DNA from: Acetobacter conturbans
Lineage (GTDB): Bacteria; Pseudomonadota; Alphaproteobacteria; Acetobacterales; Acetobacteraceae
DNA: 43,207 nt
Assembly (NCBI RefSeq): GCF_011516755.1
Contig: NZ_WOSY01000019.1
Span: forward strand, 1-43,207
Direction: 5' to 3'
Part shown: in pieces, positions 25,786-33,649 of the stretch
How positions within the stretch are numbered: the stretch's first letter is position 1
Layout of the letters: every line of letters begins with the position of its first letter
The notes under the pieces: model-generated
Told to the model about the DNA's origin: nothing
Database searches by the model: none
Seen by the model: the letters and a program-made list of their open reading frames with translations, nothing else
Made by a program: the position numbers and the translations under genes

Positions 25786-27108
25786 CTAGCGTTTTTCGGC
25801 CGCGGCGCGGGTGCGTAATGCCTCATAAATCGGTGCTTCCCCCATGCCGTCGGCCACGAACATCGCGGCAAAACTGCCCGAAAGCAGCGGAAGCAGCAGG
25901 CTGGGCGTATTGGTCATTTCCGTCACAAGAATGATCCCGGTCAAAGGTGCCCGCACCGCTCCCGCAAACATTGCCGCCATACCGACCACAACAAAGGGTG
26001 TGGTCCGCCCCGCCAGCGTGGGCGCCAGAACATGGGCCAGATCTCCGCAGCCCAGGCCCGCCAGAGCACCCAGAGCCAGCATGGGAGCGAAGAGGCCACC
26101 CGGCGTTGCTGCAGCATAGGAAATCGAGCCGAAGACCAGACGCAGGGCATACAATCCTGGCAGCGCTGTCCAGATCAGCGTTCCATCGATGGCGCTTTGC
26201 GTGATCCAGTCGCCTCCACCAGCAAGGTGAGGTGTAAGCCAGACGATCAGCCCACCGATCGCGCCGATTGCCGCAGCCCGGATTTCCACGCTGGCATTCA
26301 TCCGTTCAGCCAGCCGTAACGTGGTCAGAACTGTCCGGTTGTAAACGACCGAGAGCAGGCCAACTGCAAGCCCCGTCAGCAAGAACAGCAACTGCGTTGA
26401 AACGCTGATGACCATGGGACTGTCGGCCACCACGAAATCAGGATCACCGCCCAGCAACGCGCGGGCGACAAGGATGGCGGACACGGAAGCACCGAGTGCG
26501 GAACAGGCGGTTCGCGCCTCGAATTTGCCGACCAGCTCTTCCAGCACAAAGATCGCGCCAGCGCCTGGCGCATTGAACGCTGTCGCCAGTCCAGCTCCGG
26601 CACCAGCCGCCAGCAATGACCGGCAATCCGCCGGTCCCAACCGTAACAGCCGACCGATCGTATTGGCAGCCGTGGCACCCATCTGCACGCTCGGCCCCTC
26701 ACGCCCCAGCGCTAGTCCTCCGCCGATGGCCAGCAATCCTCCGATGAACTTGACCGGGATCAGGCCGACAGAAGCTGGTGTTGCAAGTCCGGCCAAGACG
26801 GCCTCGACATGAGGGATCCCACTTCCAGAAGCCAGAGGCGCCAGCCGCCTGACCATCCAGGCCGCGATGAAGGCCGTGATGCTGCCGATCGCAATCAGCA
26901 ACAGACTGGCGGAAAACGGGTGCAGGGCATCAAGCGCCAATGCCGTTCTCAACCCCGCAGCATGTTCAAGTAACAGCCGGAATGTCCCACAGACCGCTCC
27001 GACAACGACACCTGTCAGAATGGAAAGAAGGGAAAGCACAGTGAGACTGCTAGGCGGCTGGATCATCACCGCGTGCTGTGTTTCCTGACTATGAGTGGTG
27101 TCTGCCAT
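25786..27108 (-). CDS. Canonical ClC-type chloride channel/antiporter
   Basis: A 440-residue ClC protein with the classic motifs GSGIPHVEAVLAG, GREGPSVQMGATAAN and GGLFAPMLALGALAG. The third motif has the glutamate-free version of the E-x-F-x-P region. No CBS domains. The GSGIP sequence marks it as the chloride-type ClC, in contrast to the GGNNL of the CLC-F gene 4 kb upstream. It would exchange chloride for protons, perhaps helping acid resistance. It is convergent with the copper ATPase (2 bases between stops). Confidence 0.9.
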   Translation of the reverse strand: MADTTHSQETQHAVMIQPPSSLTVLSLLSILTGVVVGAVCGTFRLLLEHAAGLRTALALDALHPFSASLLLIAIGSITAFIAAWMVRRLAPLASGSGIPHVEAVLAGLATPASVGLIPVKFIGGLLAIGGGLALGREGPSVQMGATAANTIGRLLRLGPADCRSLLAAGAGAGLATAFNAPGAGAIFVLEELVGKFEARTACSALGASVSAILVARALLGGDPDFVVADSPMVISVSTQLLFLLTGLAVGLLSVVYNRTVLTTLRLAERMNASVEIRAAAIGAIGGLIVWLTPHLAGGGDWITQSAIDGTLIWTALPGLYALRLVFGSISYAAATPGGLFAPMLALGALAGLGCGDLAHVLAPTLAGRTTPFVVVGMAAMFAGAVRAPLTGIILVTEMTNTPSLLLPLLSGSFAAMFVADGMGEAPIYEALRTRAAAEKR

Positions 27109-27196
27109 CGCCTTCTTGCCGGATTATCATCGTTGCAAACCCGACCCCGGAGTCTGAGAAAAGTTTAGCATCTTTGCTCTTATGCCGATAACAACA

Positions 27197-28474
27197 TCAG
27201 ATCGGTGTCAAAGCATGCGAAATCGCCTGGACAGGCTTCAGTCCGTGACCAAAGCGGGCGATAGCTGCGCGATCCTTCTCCAGCGCCCCATAAGGTAGAT
27301 ACCGGACTTTCAGATCGGCAATCCTGCTGAAGGCCGGTCGCTTCAACTGTTCGCGCACATCGGCTTCCCGCTTGTCTGGAGCAACAAGGAACAGTCCTTC
27401 CAGAGCCTGCGCTTCCGACCCAAGAGCAAGATCCAGCATGCGCACGATGCCTGAATAGATGGTCGTTGAATGCTCGACCTCGAAGGCTGCCACAATCCTG
27501 TGGCTGTCCCGGTCTAGCCATAGGACATCGATCAGACGCACGGATTCCGCTCCCTGCGTTTCCGTCGTGAACCCTGGCAACACCGACAGGCAGCCATCCC
27601 CCAATTTACCGTCCTGCCATGGACGACTGTGATCATTGGCCGCAATCCAGACATCGTAACCCAGAGAATGCCCCAGATCGCGAAGCCAGCCCTGAATCTC
27701 GGTATGGGTATGATCCGTTTCCCGCTCTGCTGCCAGTATCCGAGCCTCTTTTGCGCTCTGCTCCCTCACCTGGTGAAGATCGGCTTCCCAGAGTTTCCGC
27801 GCTGTTTCGTTATCCTCGAGAGGTGGCGCTGTATAGCGTCCGCTTCCGAGATCAAACAGCAGTCCTCCGATAGCGCCCAGATCATTGGACAGCAGCGAAC
27901 GATAGGTCGCATTCAGCTTCAGAATGCCCTGCCGCATGGCAAGATATTCCTCCCATCGGCCCAACTTCATCTTTGATCCGGTCAAGGCGTTATAGCCGTT
28001 CACGATTGCCGTATTGAAAGGCGGCATGATCGTAGGATGCAGGAAATACAGCAGATTGGCGACGGCTGGTCCCAGCCCTTTTATCTTCCGGGCATCGATC
28101 GCGTGGATGGCCGAGACCACGTGCTCGTCGGTATTGCAACACAGGCAGGTATCGAGAAGCTGCCCGAATGCTTTCTGGTTTGCAGGATTTTCGTAGATAT
28201 CGGGAATGCGTAGCTTCGGCTTCCACAGGAATGCATGATCCGCACCCTTGAATATCTGACGCTGTTCAGCGATCGAATGAACAACTGTTTCCAGGGATGA
28301 GCCACGATAGGCGACCCCGAATGTGCCAGCGGTAATCTCGGTAACGACCTGCTGCAGACCACGGCGGATAGACCGGAAGTTCTTGAGGCGTTCATCCCAC
28401 AAAAACCAGCTCTGATAGGTGCCTGCCGGATCATCACGCCAGCGAAGGATAAGGTCTCGAATAAGGTCGGTCAT
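27197..28474 (-). CDS. HhH glycosylase-like plus PD-(D/E)XK nuclease-like protein
   Basis: A 425-residue protein of two parts. Residues 90-165 resemble the helix-hairpin-helix GPD glycosylase core: IKGLGPAVANLLYFLHPTIMPPFNTAIVNGYNAL. The catalytic Asp of MutY/EndoIII (as in VDTHV) corresponds here to Asn154 in FNTAIV, so base-excision chemistry may be lost. A charged helical linker (220-265) follows. Residues 265-400 look like a restriction endonuclease domain with RLIDVLWLD (Asp316) and AAFEVEHSTTIYSG (Glu332, Glu334), a D...ExE-type PD-(D/E)XK site. No methyltransferase is adjacent. A defence nuclease that reads modified bases is the best guess. The ATG at 28474 is chosen; the frame extends upstream to 28525 without support. 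Confidence 0.6.
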   Translation of the reverse strand: MTDLIRDLILRWRDDPAGTYQSWFLWDERLKNFRSIRRGLQQVVTEITAGTFGVAYRGSSLETVVHSIAEQRQIFKGADHAFLWKPKLRIPDIYENPANQKAFGQLLDTCLCCNTDEHVVSAIHAIDARKIKGLGPAVANLLYFLHPTIMPPFNTAIVNGYNALTGSKMKLGRWEEYLAMRQGILKLNATYRSLLSNDLGAIGGLLFDLGSGRYTAPPLEDNETARKLWEADLHQVREQSAKEARILAAERETDHTHTEIQGWLRDLGHSLGYDVWIAANDHSRPWQDGKLGDGCLSVLPGFTTETQGAESVRLIDVLWLDRDSHRIVAAFEVEHSTTIYSGIVRMLDLALGSEAQALEGLFLVAPDKREADVREQLKRPAFSRIADLKVRYLPYGALEKDRAAIARFGHGLKPVQAISHALTPI

Positions 28475-28574
28475 CAGTCCAGAAGCTACAATTATATTCG
28501 CTCTTGACACTGATTGTAACAGCATCTCACGTCAATGCGGATAATCGCAAGGCCTGGCGAGGTTTAAGATACTC

Positions 28575-28630
28575 ATGTCCGCTTTCCGGAAAGTCGAATA
28601 GCCCCGCTTATGACCGGGATGTAGGCGACT
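28575..28630 (+). repeat. Dispersed 65-bp intergenic repeat, copy B
   Basis: It begins ATGTCCGCTTTCCGGAAAG. Its second block TATGACCGGGATGTAGGCG has its ATG 35 bases on, after which the usual AAGCCGACATT end is replaced by the hairpin at 28632. The rightmost part (28687-28701, AATGTCGGCTTTCGG) looks like the inverted end of another copy. It lies between the HhH-nuclease gene and the HEPN gene. Confidence 0.6.
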
Positions 28631-28631
28631 G

Positions 28632-28669
28632 CCGCCTGTCTGCTCCTACATCACTGAGCAGACAGGCGG
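28632..28669. repeat. Perfect 14-bp inverted repeat (hairpin)
   Basis: CCGCCTGTCTGCTC (28632-28645) and GAGCAGACAGGCGG (28656-28669) around a 10-base loop, followed by CTAGGGGGGG. It sits at the 3' end of copy B, between two minus-strand genes. There is no T run on either side, so it need not be a terminator. Confidence 0.6.
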
Positions 28670-28768
28670 ACTAGGGGGGGCAACGGAATGTCGGCTTTCG
28701 GATCACAATTTAAATTACCTGACACCCAGTCAGACCAAAATACTATTATCCTGACAAGGCAGTCTTTT

Positions 28769-30358
28769 TTAATGTGGATCACGGCGCTTCCACCGATCTT
28801 CGAACAAGTAAAGTGGCATTGATCCAACCATCTCTTCCGAATCATCACGCAACTTCTTGCGCTCTTCATGCCTAATCGCGAATGACACATAAAACAAAGC
28901 CGATCGCGCAATCTGCATTACCCGGATCGCCTTCGATTCCAGTTCGTCGCTCCCAATGGCAATCCCAAAACTACTGGTGTTGGAGGGCTCGATCGGGAGC
29001 GGTTTGGCCCAACCCATGCTTACACGCAGATAGGTGTGTTCAAGAGCGTTGCGGATCGCATGGAGTTCTCGGGCATCTGCGGACGTTGTCTGCTTGAGTT
29101 GATCGTCAAACAGTTCCTTTGAGAGCCAATAGAGTCCTCGTAGAGACCAATTGTTTGATTCTGCGAACTGCGGAAGCAGTCTCTGTTTCTTTTCGACCAT
29201 CCAGACATTCTTGAAGCTGATATGCGCGGGTATCTTTCCCAATTTCCAATACCGGTCGATCAAGAATGCAATCTTGTCGAGTAAGGAATATGCGATACGA
29301 AATGCTGTGCGCACCCTCTCGCTCGCAAGTGAATAGAGCGGGTAATCGAGCGTATTAGTGAGCGTGACCCCACGGTCGGAGAAATGGACCCGTGTGCTAC
29401 TCATTCCTTCGAACAGCATGTAGCGCGCCGAGACGTATTCCTGTTTCATTTGGCTAAAAAAGCCGATAATCGGAGGCGGTGAATAGTCACCGGGCCGCTC
29501 GTCGAACCTCTCCCTAATGCCGGGCAACATCAGGTCATCGGTCGCTGCGGCGAGATACGGTCCCAGATCGTTCAATGGGCTAAGAAACAGCCGTTTATCG
29601 AGGCACCACTGACGATAAGCGCGTTCCACTTTCGACCGGCCCTGTTCACCCTGATCGAGATTCTGCATTGCTCGCGCAGCATCGACATTGACCGCTCTTC
29701 CAAGAGCCTCGGCCATGTCCTTGAATTGCGCAATGACGGACAGAAAGTCGGCAGAGTCATACACCGCATCCGGCGCCATTGCCTTGCAGAAACTGTCATA
29801 GGCATGGAGCGCCAGAATGGTTCGCTCTTGATTGTCATCGATCATACCGGCATATTGCCTAAGTCCGGCACCGCGATTACCGAGAGCCTTCGCGAAGTGC
29901 GGATCAATGCGGAGCGCCTCGTCCCAACCGGCGATTGCATCGATCGAGCGACCGACCCTGTCGAGCAGATTGGCACGATTGGTCAGTATCTGGCAGCGCC
30001 GTCCATTATCAAGTTTCATGAACCCGGGATGGCTGGATGCGCGCGTGAACGCCAACATCTCTTCCTGAAGTTCTACACTCTCCCAAGACCAGGATTGCCG
30101 AATATTAGCAATCTGTGATCGCGTAGCCCACGCATTAGCCCGGAAATATTCCGCCAGCACAGCTAGTTCTTCGGTGAGTGGCCTTTTTGTAAGCTCATCA
30201 AGCAAGTACAATGCGCGCTTCGCACCGCGTTCAAATGCAGCATCACAGGAATCGTCGATCAGCCGACCGATATGTTCGAGTGCCTCGTCGTCACTCATTT
30301 TTGTAATGCTGCGTTCGCAGCTTTTATTAAGAGCTTCGAGATTAGGCTGATTGGACAA
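28769..30358 (-). CDS. LA2681-type HEPN domain protein
   Basis: A 529-residue protein. The N-terminal 200 residues are helical repeats (TPR-like: GRSIDAIAGWDEALRIDPHFAKALGNRGAG). The C-terminal part has the HEPN helices, with the RNase motif R-x4-H in AIRNALEHTYLRVS (residues 436-441). This matches the LA2681 HEPN family. HEPN proteins with intact RNALEH-type motifs are usually RNases in toxin or defence systems. The frame begins with TTG at 30358; an ATG at 30298 is the alternative, and neither has a good ribosome binding site. It is divergent from the MBL gene at 30749. Confidence 0.75.
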   Translation of the reverse strand: MSNQPNLEALNKSCERSITKMSDDEALEHIGRLIDDSCDAAFERGAKRALYLLDELTKRPLTEELAVLAEYFRANAWATRSQIANIRQSWSWESVELQEEMLAFTRASSHPGFMKLDNGRRCQILTNRANLLDRVGRSIDAIAGWDEALRIDPHFAKALGNRGAGLRQYAGMIDDNQERTILALHAYDSFCKAMAPDAVYDSADFLSVIAQFKDMAEALGRAVNVDAARAMQNLDQGEQGRSKVERAYRQWCLDKRLFLSPLNDLGPYLAAATDDLMLPGIRERFDERPGDYSPPPIIGFFSQMKQEYVSARYMLFEGMSSTRVHFSDRGVTLTNTLDYPLYSLASERVRTAFRIAYSLLDKIAFLIDRYWKLGKIPAHISFKNVWMVEKKQRLLPQFAESNNWSLRGLYWLSKELFDDQLKQTTSADARELHAIRNALEHTYLRVSMGWAKPLPIEPSNTSSFGIAIGSDELESKAIRVMQIARSALFYVSFAIRHEERKKLRDDSEEMVGSMPLYLFEDRWKRRDPH

Positions 30359-30748
30359 TTTGACTGGCTCTCTGGATTCTGGCTAAGGAGGAGGACTCAT
30401 GATAATTTTGAGTTGCTCGGCCACGGTGACGCCTATCAAGGGGCTACCAGGGGACGAAGATCAGCAATTTGTTGCGTTAAGTGCTTACGTTGGAACGGGG
30501 GGGAGCAGAAGGTCTGCTATTAGGCATGAAATTTCAATAGTGAACGTTTTTATGATAAAGGTGTCCAGAGTTTGAGCTGAAGTCACCAGTTTTACATGAT
30601 GAGGAAATGAGTTCCCGGCGTTGGCTAATCGCTCGTGGAAAAAGCCTCTACATCGTCTTGCAAAAGCTTATGACGCTTTCCATCTATATCTAGTCGCAGC
30701 TTGTGTAGTGATATCGCATTAATTTTTTCTCGGAGAAAAGAACACCTA
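30359..30748. other. Divergent intergenic region HEPN / MBL
   Basis: A 390-bp region that must hold the promoters of both the leftward HEPN gene and the rightward MBL operon. Apart from the possible 58-codon frame at 30399 I see no further gene. From about 30640 to 30748 it is AT-rich, and GGAGAAAAG at 30732-30740 is the ribosome binding site of the MBL gene. Confidence 0.4.
30399..30575 (+). CDS. Possible 58-residue protein with a very strong ribosome binding site
   Basis: AAGGAGGAGGACTC lies directly before the ATG at 30399. The product begins MIILSCSATVTPIKGLPGDEDQQF and ends MIKVSRV. I recognise no family. The ribosome binding site is better than that of its neighbours, but the sequence could be chance. 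It lies in the space between the divergent HEPN and MBL genes. Confidence 0.3.
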   Translation: MIILSCSATVTPIKGLPGDEDQQFVALSAYVGTGGSRRSAIRHEISIVNVFMIKVSRV

Positions 30749-31834
30749 ATGGCTGATTTCTTTGAAATAGATTTCTTAGGTGTTGAAACAAGCAAGAGCG
30801 GCGATGCAATAGCAATTCGCTATGAATTGGCAGGACAGACGACCATCCACGTTGTTGATGGGGGTTATACTACCAGCGGGGAGCGTCTTCGAGATCTCAT
30901 CAACAAGTACTACGACAATCCGGCATTCATCGATCGCGTGGTCGCGACGCACAACGATGGGGATCACGCACGTGGCCTGGTCGCAGTTCTCGAACATTTT
31001 GAGATCGGTGAACTATGGATGCTCCGCCCGTGGGAGCATGCGGAAGAGCTAATTGAGCATTTTGATACCTATGAGAGTGTACCACACCTGCAAGGCGCCC
31101 TGCGGCGTGCTTACACTAACCTTGCAGCTCTTGAAGATATAGCGATTGACAAGGGCATTCCAATCTATGAGCCGTTCCAAGGGGCGCAGATCGGTGCATT
31201 CCACGTCATGGCCCCCTCGCGCGAGCGCTACCTCGACCTCATTTTAACGTCGAACAAGACGCCGGAAAGCTCGGGTATGGAATCCAGAATCGACAGTATT
31301 TTGGGTACCATCGTGGAGAAGGCGAAGACAGTGGTCGCGTTGCTCCGAGCATCATGGGGAGCGGAAGCCTTTCCGCCAGGAGATACGAGCAACGAAAATG
31401 AGATGAGTGTCGTCCAGTACGCGACTCTGAATGGCAAGAAAATCCTGTTGACTGCTGATACGGGACGAAACGGTCTACAGGAGGTAATCGACCATGCACC
31501 ATATGTCGGTTTGACCCTTCCGGGGATCGACCGGTTCCAAGTTCCACACCATGGTGGGCGGCACAATGTTAATGCGGATCTGCTAAACGCTATTGTAGGC
31601 CCAATTCTCCAGGAGCCGCAGGAGACCGGGCATTTTCAGGCCTACATCAGCTCAGCGAAGGCAGATGAAGACCATCCCCGTAAGGTCGTACAACGCGCGC
31701 TTATCCATCGTGGTGCAAATCTTCACATGACCGAGGGCCAAAACATCCGTACGTCGGGTGGTGCCGCTCCGTCACGGCCAGATTACACGCCATTGGTGCC
31801 GACCGCATATCCCGATTCCTATGAGGAGGCTTGA
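30749..31834 (+). CDS. Metallo-beta-lactamase fold hydrolase (ComEC-like MBL)
   Basis: A 361-residue protein with the MBL zinc motif HNDGDHARG (His68, Asp70, Asp72, His73), a later TADTG, and VPHHGGRHNV. Near the C-terminus, DEDHPRKVVQRALIHRGANLHMTEGQNIRTSGG is typical of the ComEC/Rec2-like MBL branch, which acts on nucleic acid or nucleotides. No signal peptide or membrane segment. The ATG at 30749 has GGAGAAAAG eight bases upstream; the earlier frame start at 30701 is not needed. It is followed within 2 bases by a membrane protein gene. The substrate is unknown. Confidence 0.82.
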   Translation: MADFFEIDFLGVETSKSGDAIAIRYELAGQTTIHVVDGGYTTSGERLRDLINKYYDNPAFIDRVVATHNDGDHARGLVAVLEHFEIGELWMLRPWEHAEELIEHFDTYESVPHLQGALRRAYTNLAALEDIAIDKGIPIYEPFQGAQIGAFHVMAPSRERYLDLILTSNKTPESSGMESRIDSILGTIVEKAKTVVALLRASWGAEAFPPGDTSNENEMSVVQYATLNGKKILLTADTGRNGLQEVIDHAPYVGLTLPGIDRFQVPHHGGRHNVNADLLNAIVGPILQEPQETGHFQAYISSAKADEDHPRKVVQRALIHRGANLHMTEGQNIRTSGGAAPSRPDYTPLVPTAYPDSYEEA

Positions 31835-31836
31835 CG

Positions 31837-32664
31837 GTGGCAATACCGATCCCGAACGGTATTGCACAGCTATTCGATAGCTATGGTCGGCAGGCCAGAC
31901 TGTTTCCTGCTCTTCTAACGATTTTTCCTCCCCTTCTTACCATACTGGCATGGTTCCCGTGGCTTCTGCTTTCCAGTGGCGGTGCGACACTTCTTACATT
32001 AGCGACATCATGCGGCCTTCTATACGCTCTTGGCTCGTATGCTCGCACCAAGGGTAAGCGGATTGAGCCAAAACTACTTAAGAGGTGGGGCGGATGGCCG
32101 ACAACACTACTTTTGCGCCATGACAGCGAACTCGATCAGCATACCCGGCTGCGTTATCACACATATCTGGCGGGCGTAGTGCCCGAAAGTCTATCCTTCC
32201 CCACGGTTCAGGAAGAGCAAGCGAATCCCGCAGGCGCTAATGCGGTGTATGATTCAGCAATACGATGGTTGAAAGAAAGTACTCGAGGTAAAGAGTTTGC
32301 GATGGTGGAGCGCGAGAATGCGCAATACGGATTTCGTCGTAATTTGCTGGGCCTCAAGCCTTTCGCACTCACCCTTTGCCTCCTGACGTTGGTCATCACG
32401 ATGCTCACAATTTTTAACAAAGCCCCTAATCTCGTGGATTCCATAAGAAATTGTGACTTTGCGGCGTTAGCAAAAGTAGCATCTGATCTTGGCCCCGCTA
32501 TCCTAGCAACATTTGCGGTCAATCTGTTTGCCATGCTTGCGTGGTTTTTTGTCGTGACCAAGCGCTGGGTTCGGGAAGCCGGGTTCCAATATGCCTACGC
32601 TTTACTCGCCGTGTGCGATATGACAACCAACGCGACGAATAAGAAAAGGAAAAAGGCTGTTTAG
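31837..32664 (+). CDS. Four-helix membrane protein paired with the MBL gene
   Basis: A 275-residue protein. Two hydrophobic segments near the start (about 23-65: LFPALLTIFPPLLTILAWFPWLLLSSGGATLLTLATSCGLLYAL) and two later (about 175-195 and 220-250) flank a cytoplasmic region with ERENAQYGFRRNLLGLKPF. The GTG at 31837 is chosen: GAGGAGG lies seven bases upstream and inside the end of the MBL gene. I know similar proteins only as partners of MBL genes in defence-like islands; no function has been assigned to my knowledge. A membrane effector with an MBL partner is a plausible abortive-infection layout, but this is inference. Confidence 0.7.
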   Translation: MAIPIPNGIAQLFDSYGRQARLFPALLTIFPPLLTILAWFPWLLLSSGGATLLTLATSCGLLYALGSYARTKGKRIEPKLLKRWGGWPTTLLLRHDSELDQHTRLRYHTYLAGVVPESLSFPTVQEEQANPAGANAVYDSAIRWLKESTRGKEFAMVERENAQYGFRRNLLGLKPFALTLCLLTLVITMLTIFNKAPNLVDSIRNCDFAALAKVASDLGPAILATFAVNLFAMLAWFFVVTKRWVREAGFQYAYALLAVCDMTTNATNKKRKKAV

Positions 32665-33055
32665 TGGACAAGGATCAGATCAATCTGCCAGCAGACATGC
32701 TGCCGCGTCCCTTCCGATGCGAGGTCAATATGCACAATGCGGGTTTTCTATAGCACGCCTATATGCGGGATAGACCATTACACAGCCTAACCCCGCATGC
32801 GAACTTTGTACCAATCATGTCCGCTTTACGGAAAACAATTTAGCGGCTCGTATGACCAAAATGAGGCGCAATCATCTGCATCACCGCGACATGGCTGCTC
32901 GCATGCACGGGTGCTCGCGTGCGCCACCATGCCGAGGCTTACGCTCTTGCTCTGTTTGAAGCGATTGACGTGGGCGTTCCCCAACCCAATGTCGGCAAAC
33001 CCCGCTCGACCAGGCAGCGGAAGAAAGGGCAGAGGAGTGGAGATGCGGCGGAGGA
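32665..33055. other. Convergent spacer between the two operons
   Basis: The 390-bp spacer has no confident full-length gene. It holds copy C of the dispersed repeat (32817-32875) and a 46-codon remnant-like frame (32919-33059). Between 32665 and 32810 I see nothing I can name, and no clear terminator for either converging operon. Confidence 0.35.
32817..32875 (+). repeat. Dispersed 65-bp intergenic repeat, copy C
   Basis: It begins ATGTCCGCTTTACGGAAAA. Its second block TATGACCAAAATGAGGCGC has its ATG 35 bases on; the final AAGCC-type end is diverged. It lies between the MBL/membrane operon and the E2-E1/JAMM operon. Confidence 0.55.
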
Positions 33056-33059
33056 TTAA
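32919..33059 (+). CDS. Short open frame, possible gene remnant
   Basis: A frame of 46 codons from a GTG (VRHHAEAYALALFEAIDVGVP... to RSGDAAED) ends at a TAA that overlaps the stop of the convergent JAMM gene. It has protein-like composition with a basic, Gln/Lys-rich tail, but I cannot assign it, and the preceding frame is not coding. It could be the truncated C-terminus of an old cargo gene. Confidence 0.25.
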   Translation: MRHHAEAYALALFEAIDVGVPQPNVGKPRSTRQRKKGQRSGDAAED

Positions 33060-33649
33060 TCAGCGTCGATCGTTGCGCGTATTTCGGGATTTGAAATAAG
33101 CCGGATCACAGCCCCTTTGTGCTCCGATGCTTGAAAGAACCGCGCAATCATGCCTCTGTCAGTTGCGGGCGGCGTGACATCCTCCGCCTCAAGCATTAGC
33201 GGAACCGGATGGTGGCCAGCATCGCCTGGCATGAACAGATAAGTTCCGGCGTTGAGCGTCGTGTCTTGGTCCAAGCGGACTATCATCAAAATGGCGAAGG
33301 TCGCTCCCGTCGAGGCGTCGTCGACGAGGGTATGCATCGCATGGAGATCAGGAAAACTCGGAGTGACGCCGAAAGAAGGATGCGAATGCCATTCTCCGAG
33401 GTAATTGTATTTCATGTAGTCGTGCTCGGTCTGCTTGAAGAAGCGCTCAAGTTGCCGGAGATGGAGCCGGGGCATGCGTAAAAACGATGCGAAAGTGCCT
33501 TTCGATCGCTGAACCGAGAAATTGACGATGCGGAATTCATCGTGAGCTACATGCTCACCCATTAGAATTCCGCCGGTTTCCGTCGAACCGCGTTGCCTCA
33601 AGACTTTTGCAAGCCTCTGCGCCACATTAGGCGATAGCAGGAGGCGCAT
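33056..33649 (-). CDS. JAMM/MPN-fold isopeptidase-like protein
   Basis: A 197-residue JAB domain protein. The zinc site is complete: the upstream glutamate lies in TETGGILMGEH, and the core is GEWHSHPSFGVTPSFPDL (H-x-H-P...S-x-x-D). Such enzymes cut isopeptide bonds made by E1/E2 systems; in CBASS the equivalent (Cap3) removes conjugates. The ATG at 33649 is chosen because GGAGG lies eight bases upstream, while the earlier ATG at 33694 has none. It overlaps the E2-E1 gene by 23 bases. A C-terminal extension of about 60 residues after the domain is not recognisable. Confidence 0.85.
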   Translation of the reverse strand: MRLLLSPNVAQRLAKVLRQRGSTETGGILMGEHVAHDEFRIVNFSVQRSKGTFASFLRMPRLHLRQLERFFKQTEHDYMKYNYLGEWHSHPSFGVTPSFPDLHAMHTLVDDASTGATFAILMIVRLDQDTTLNAGTYLFMPGDAGHHPVPLMLEAEDVTPPATDRGMIARFFQASEHKGAVIRLISNPEIRATIDAD

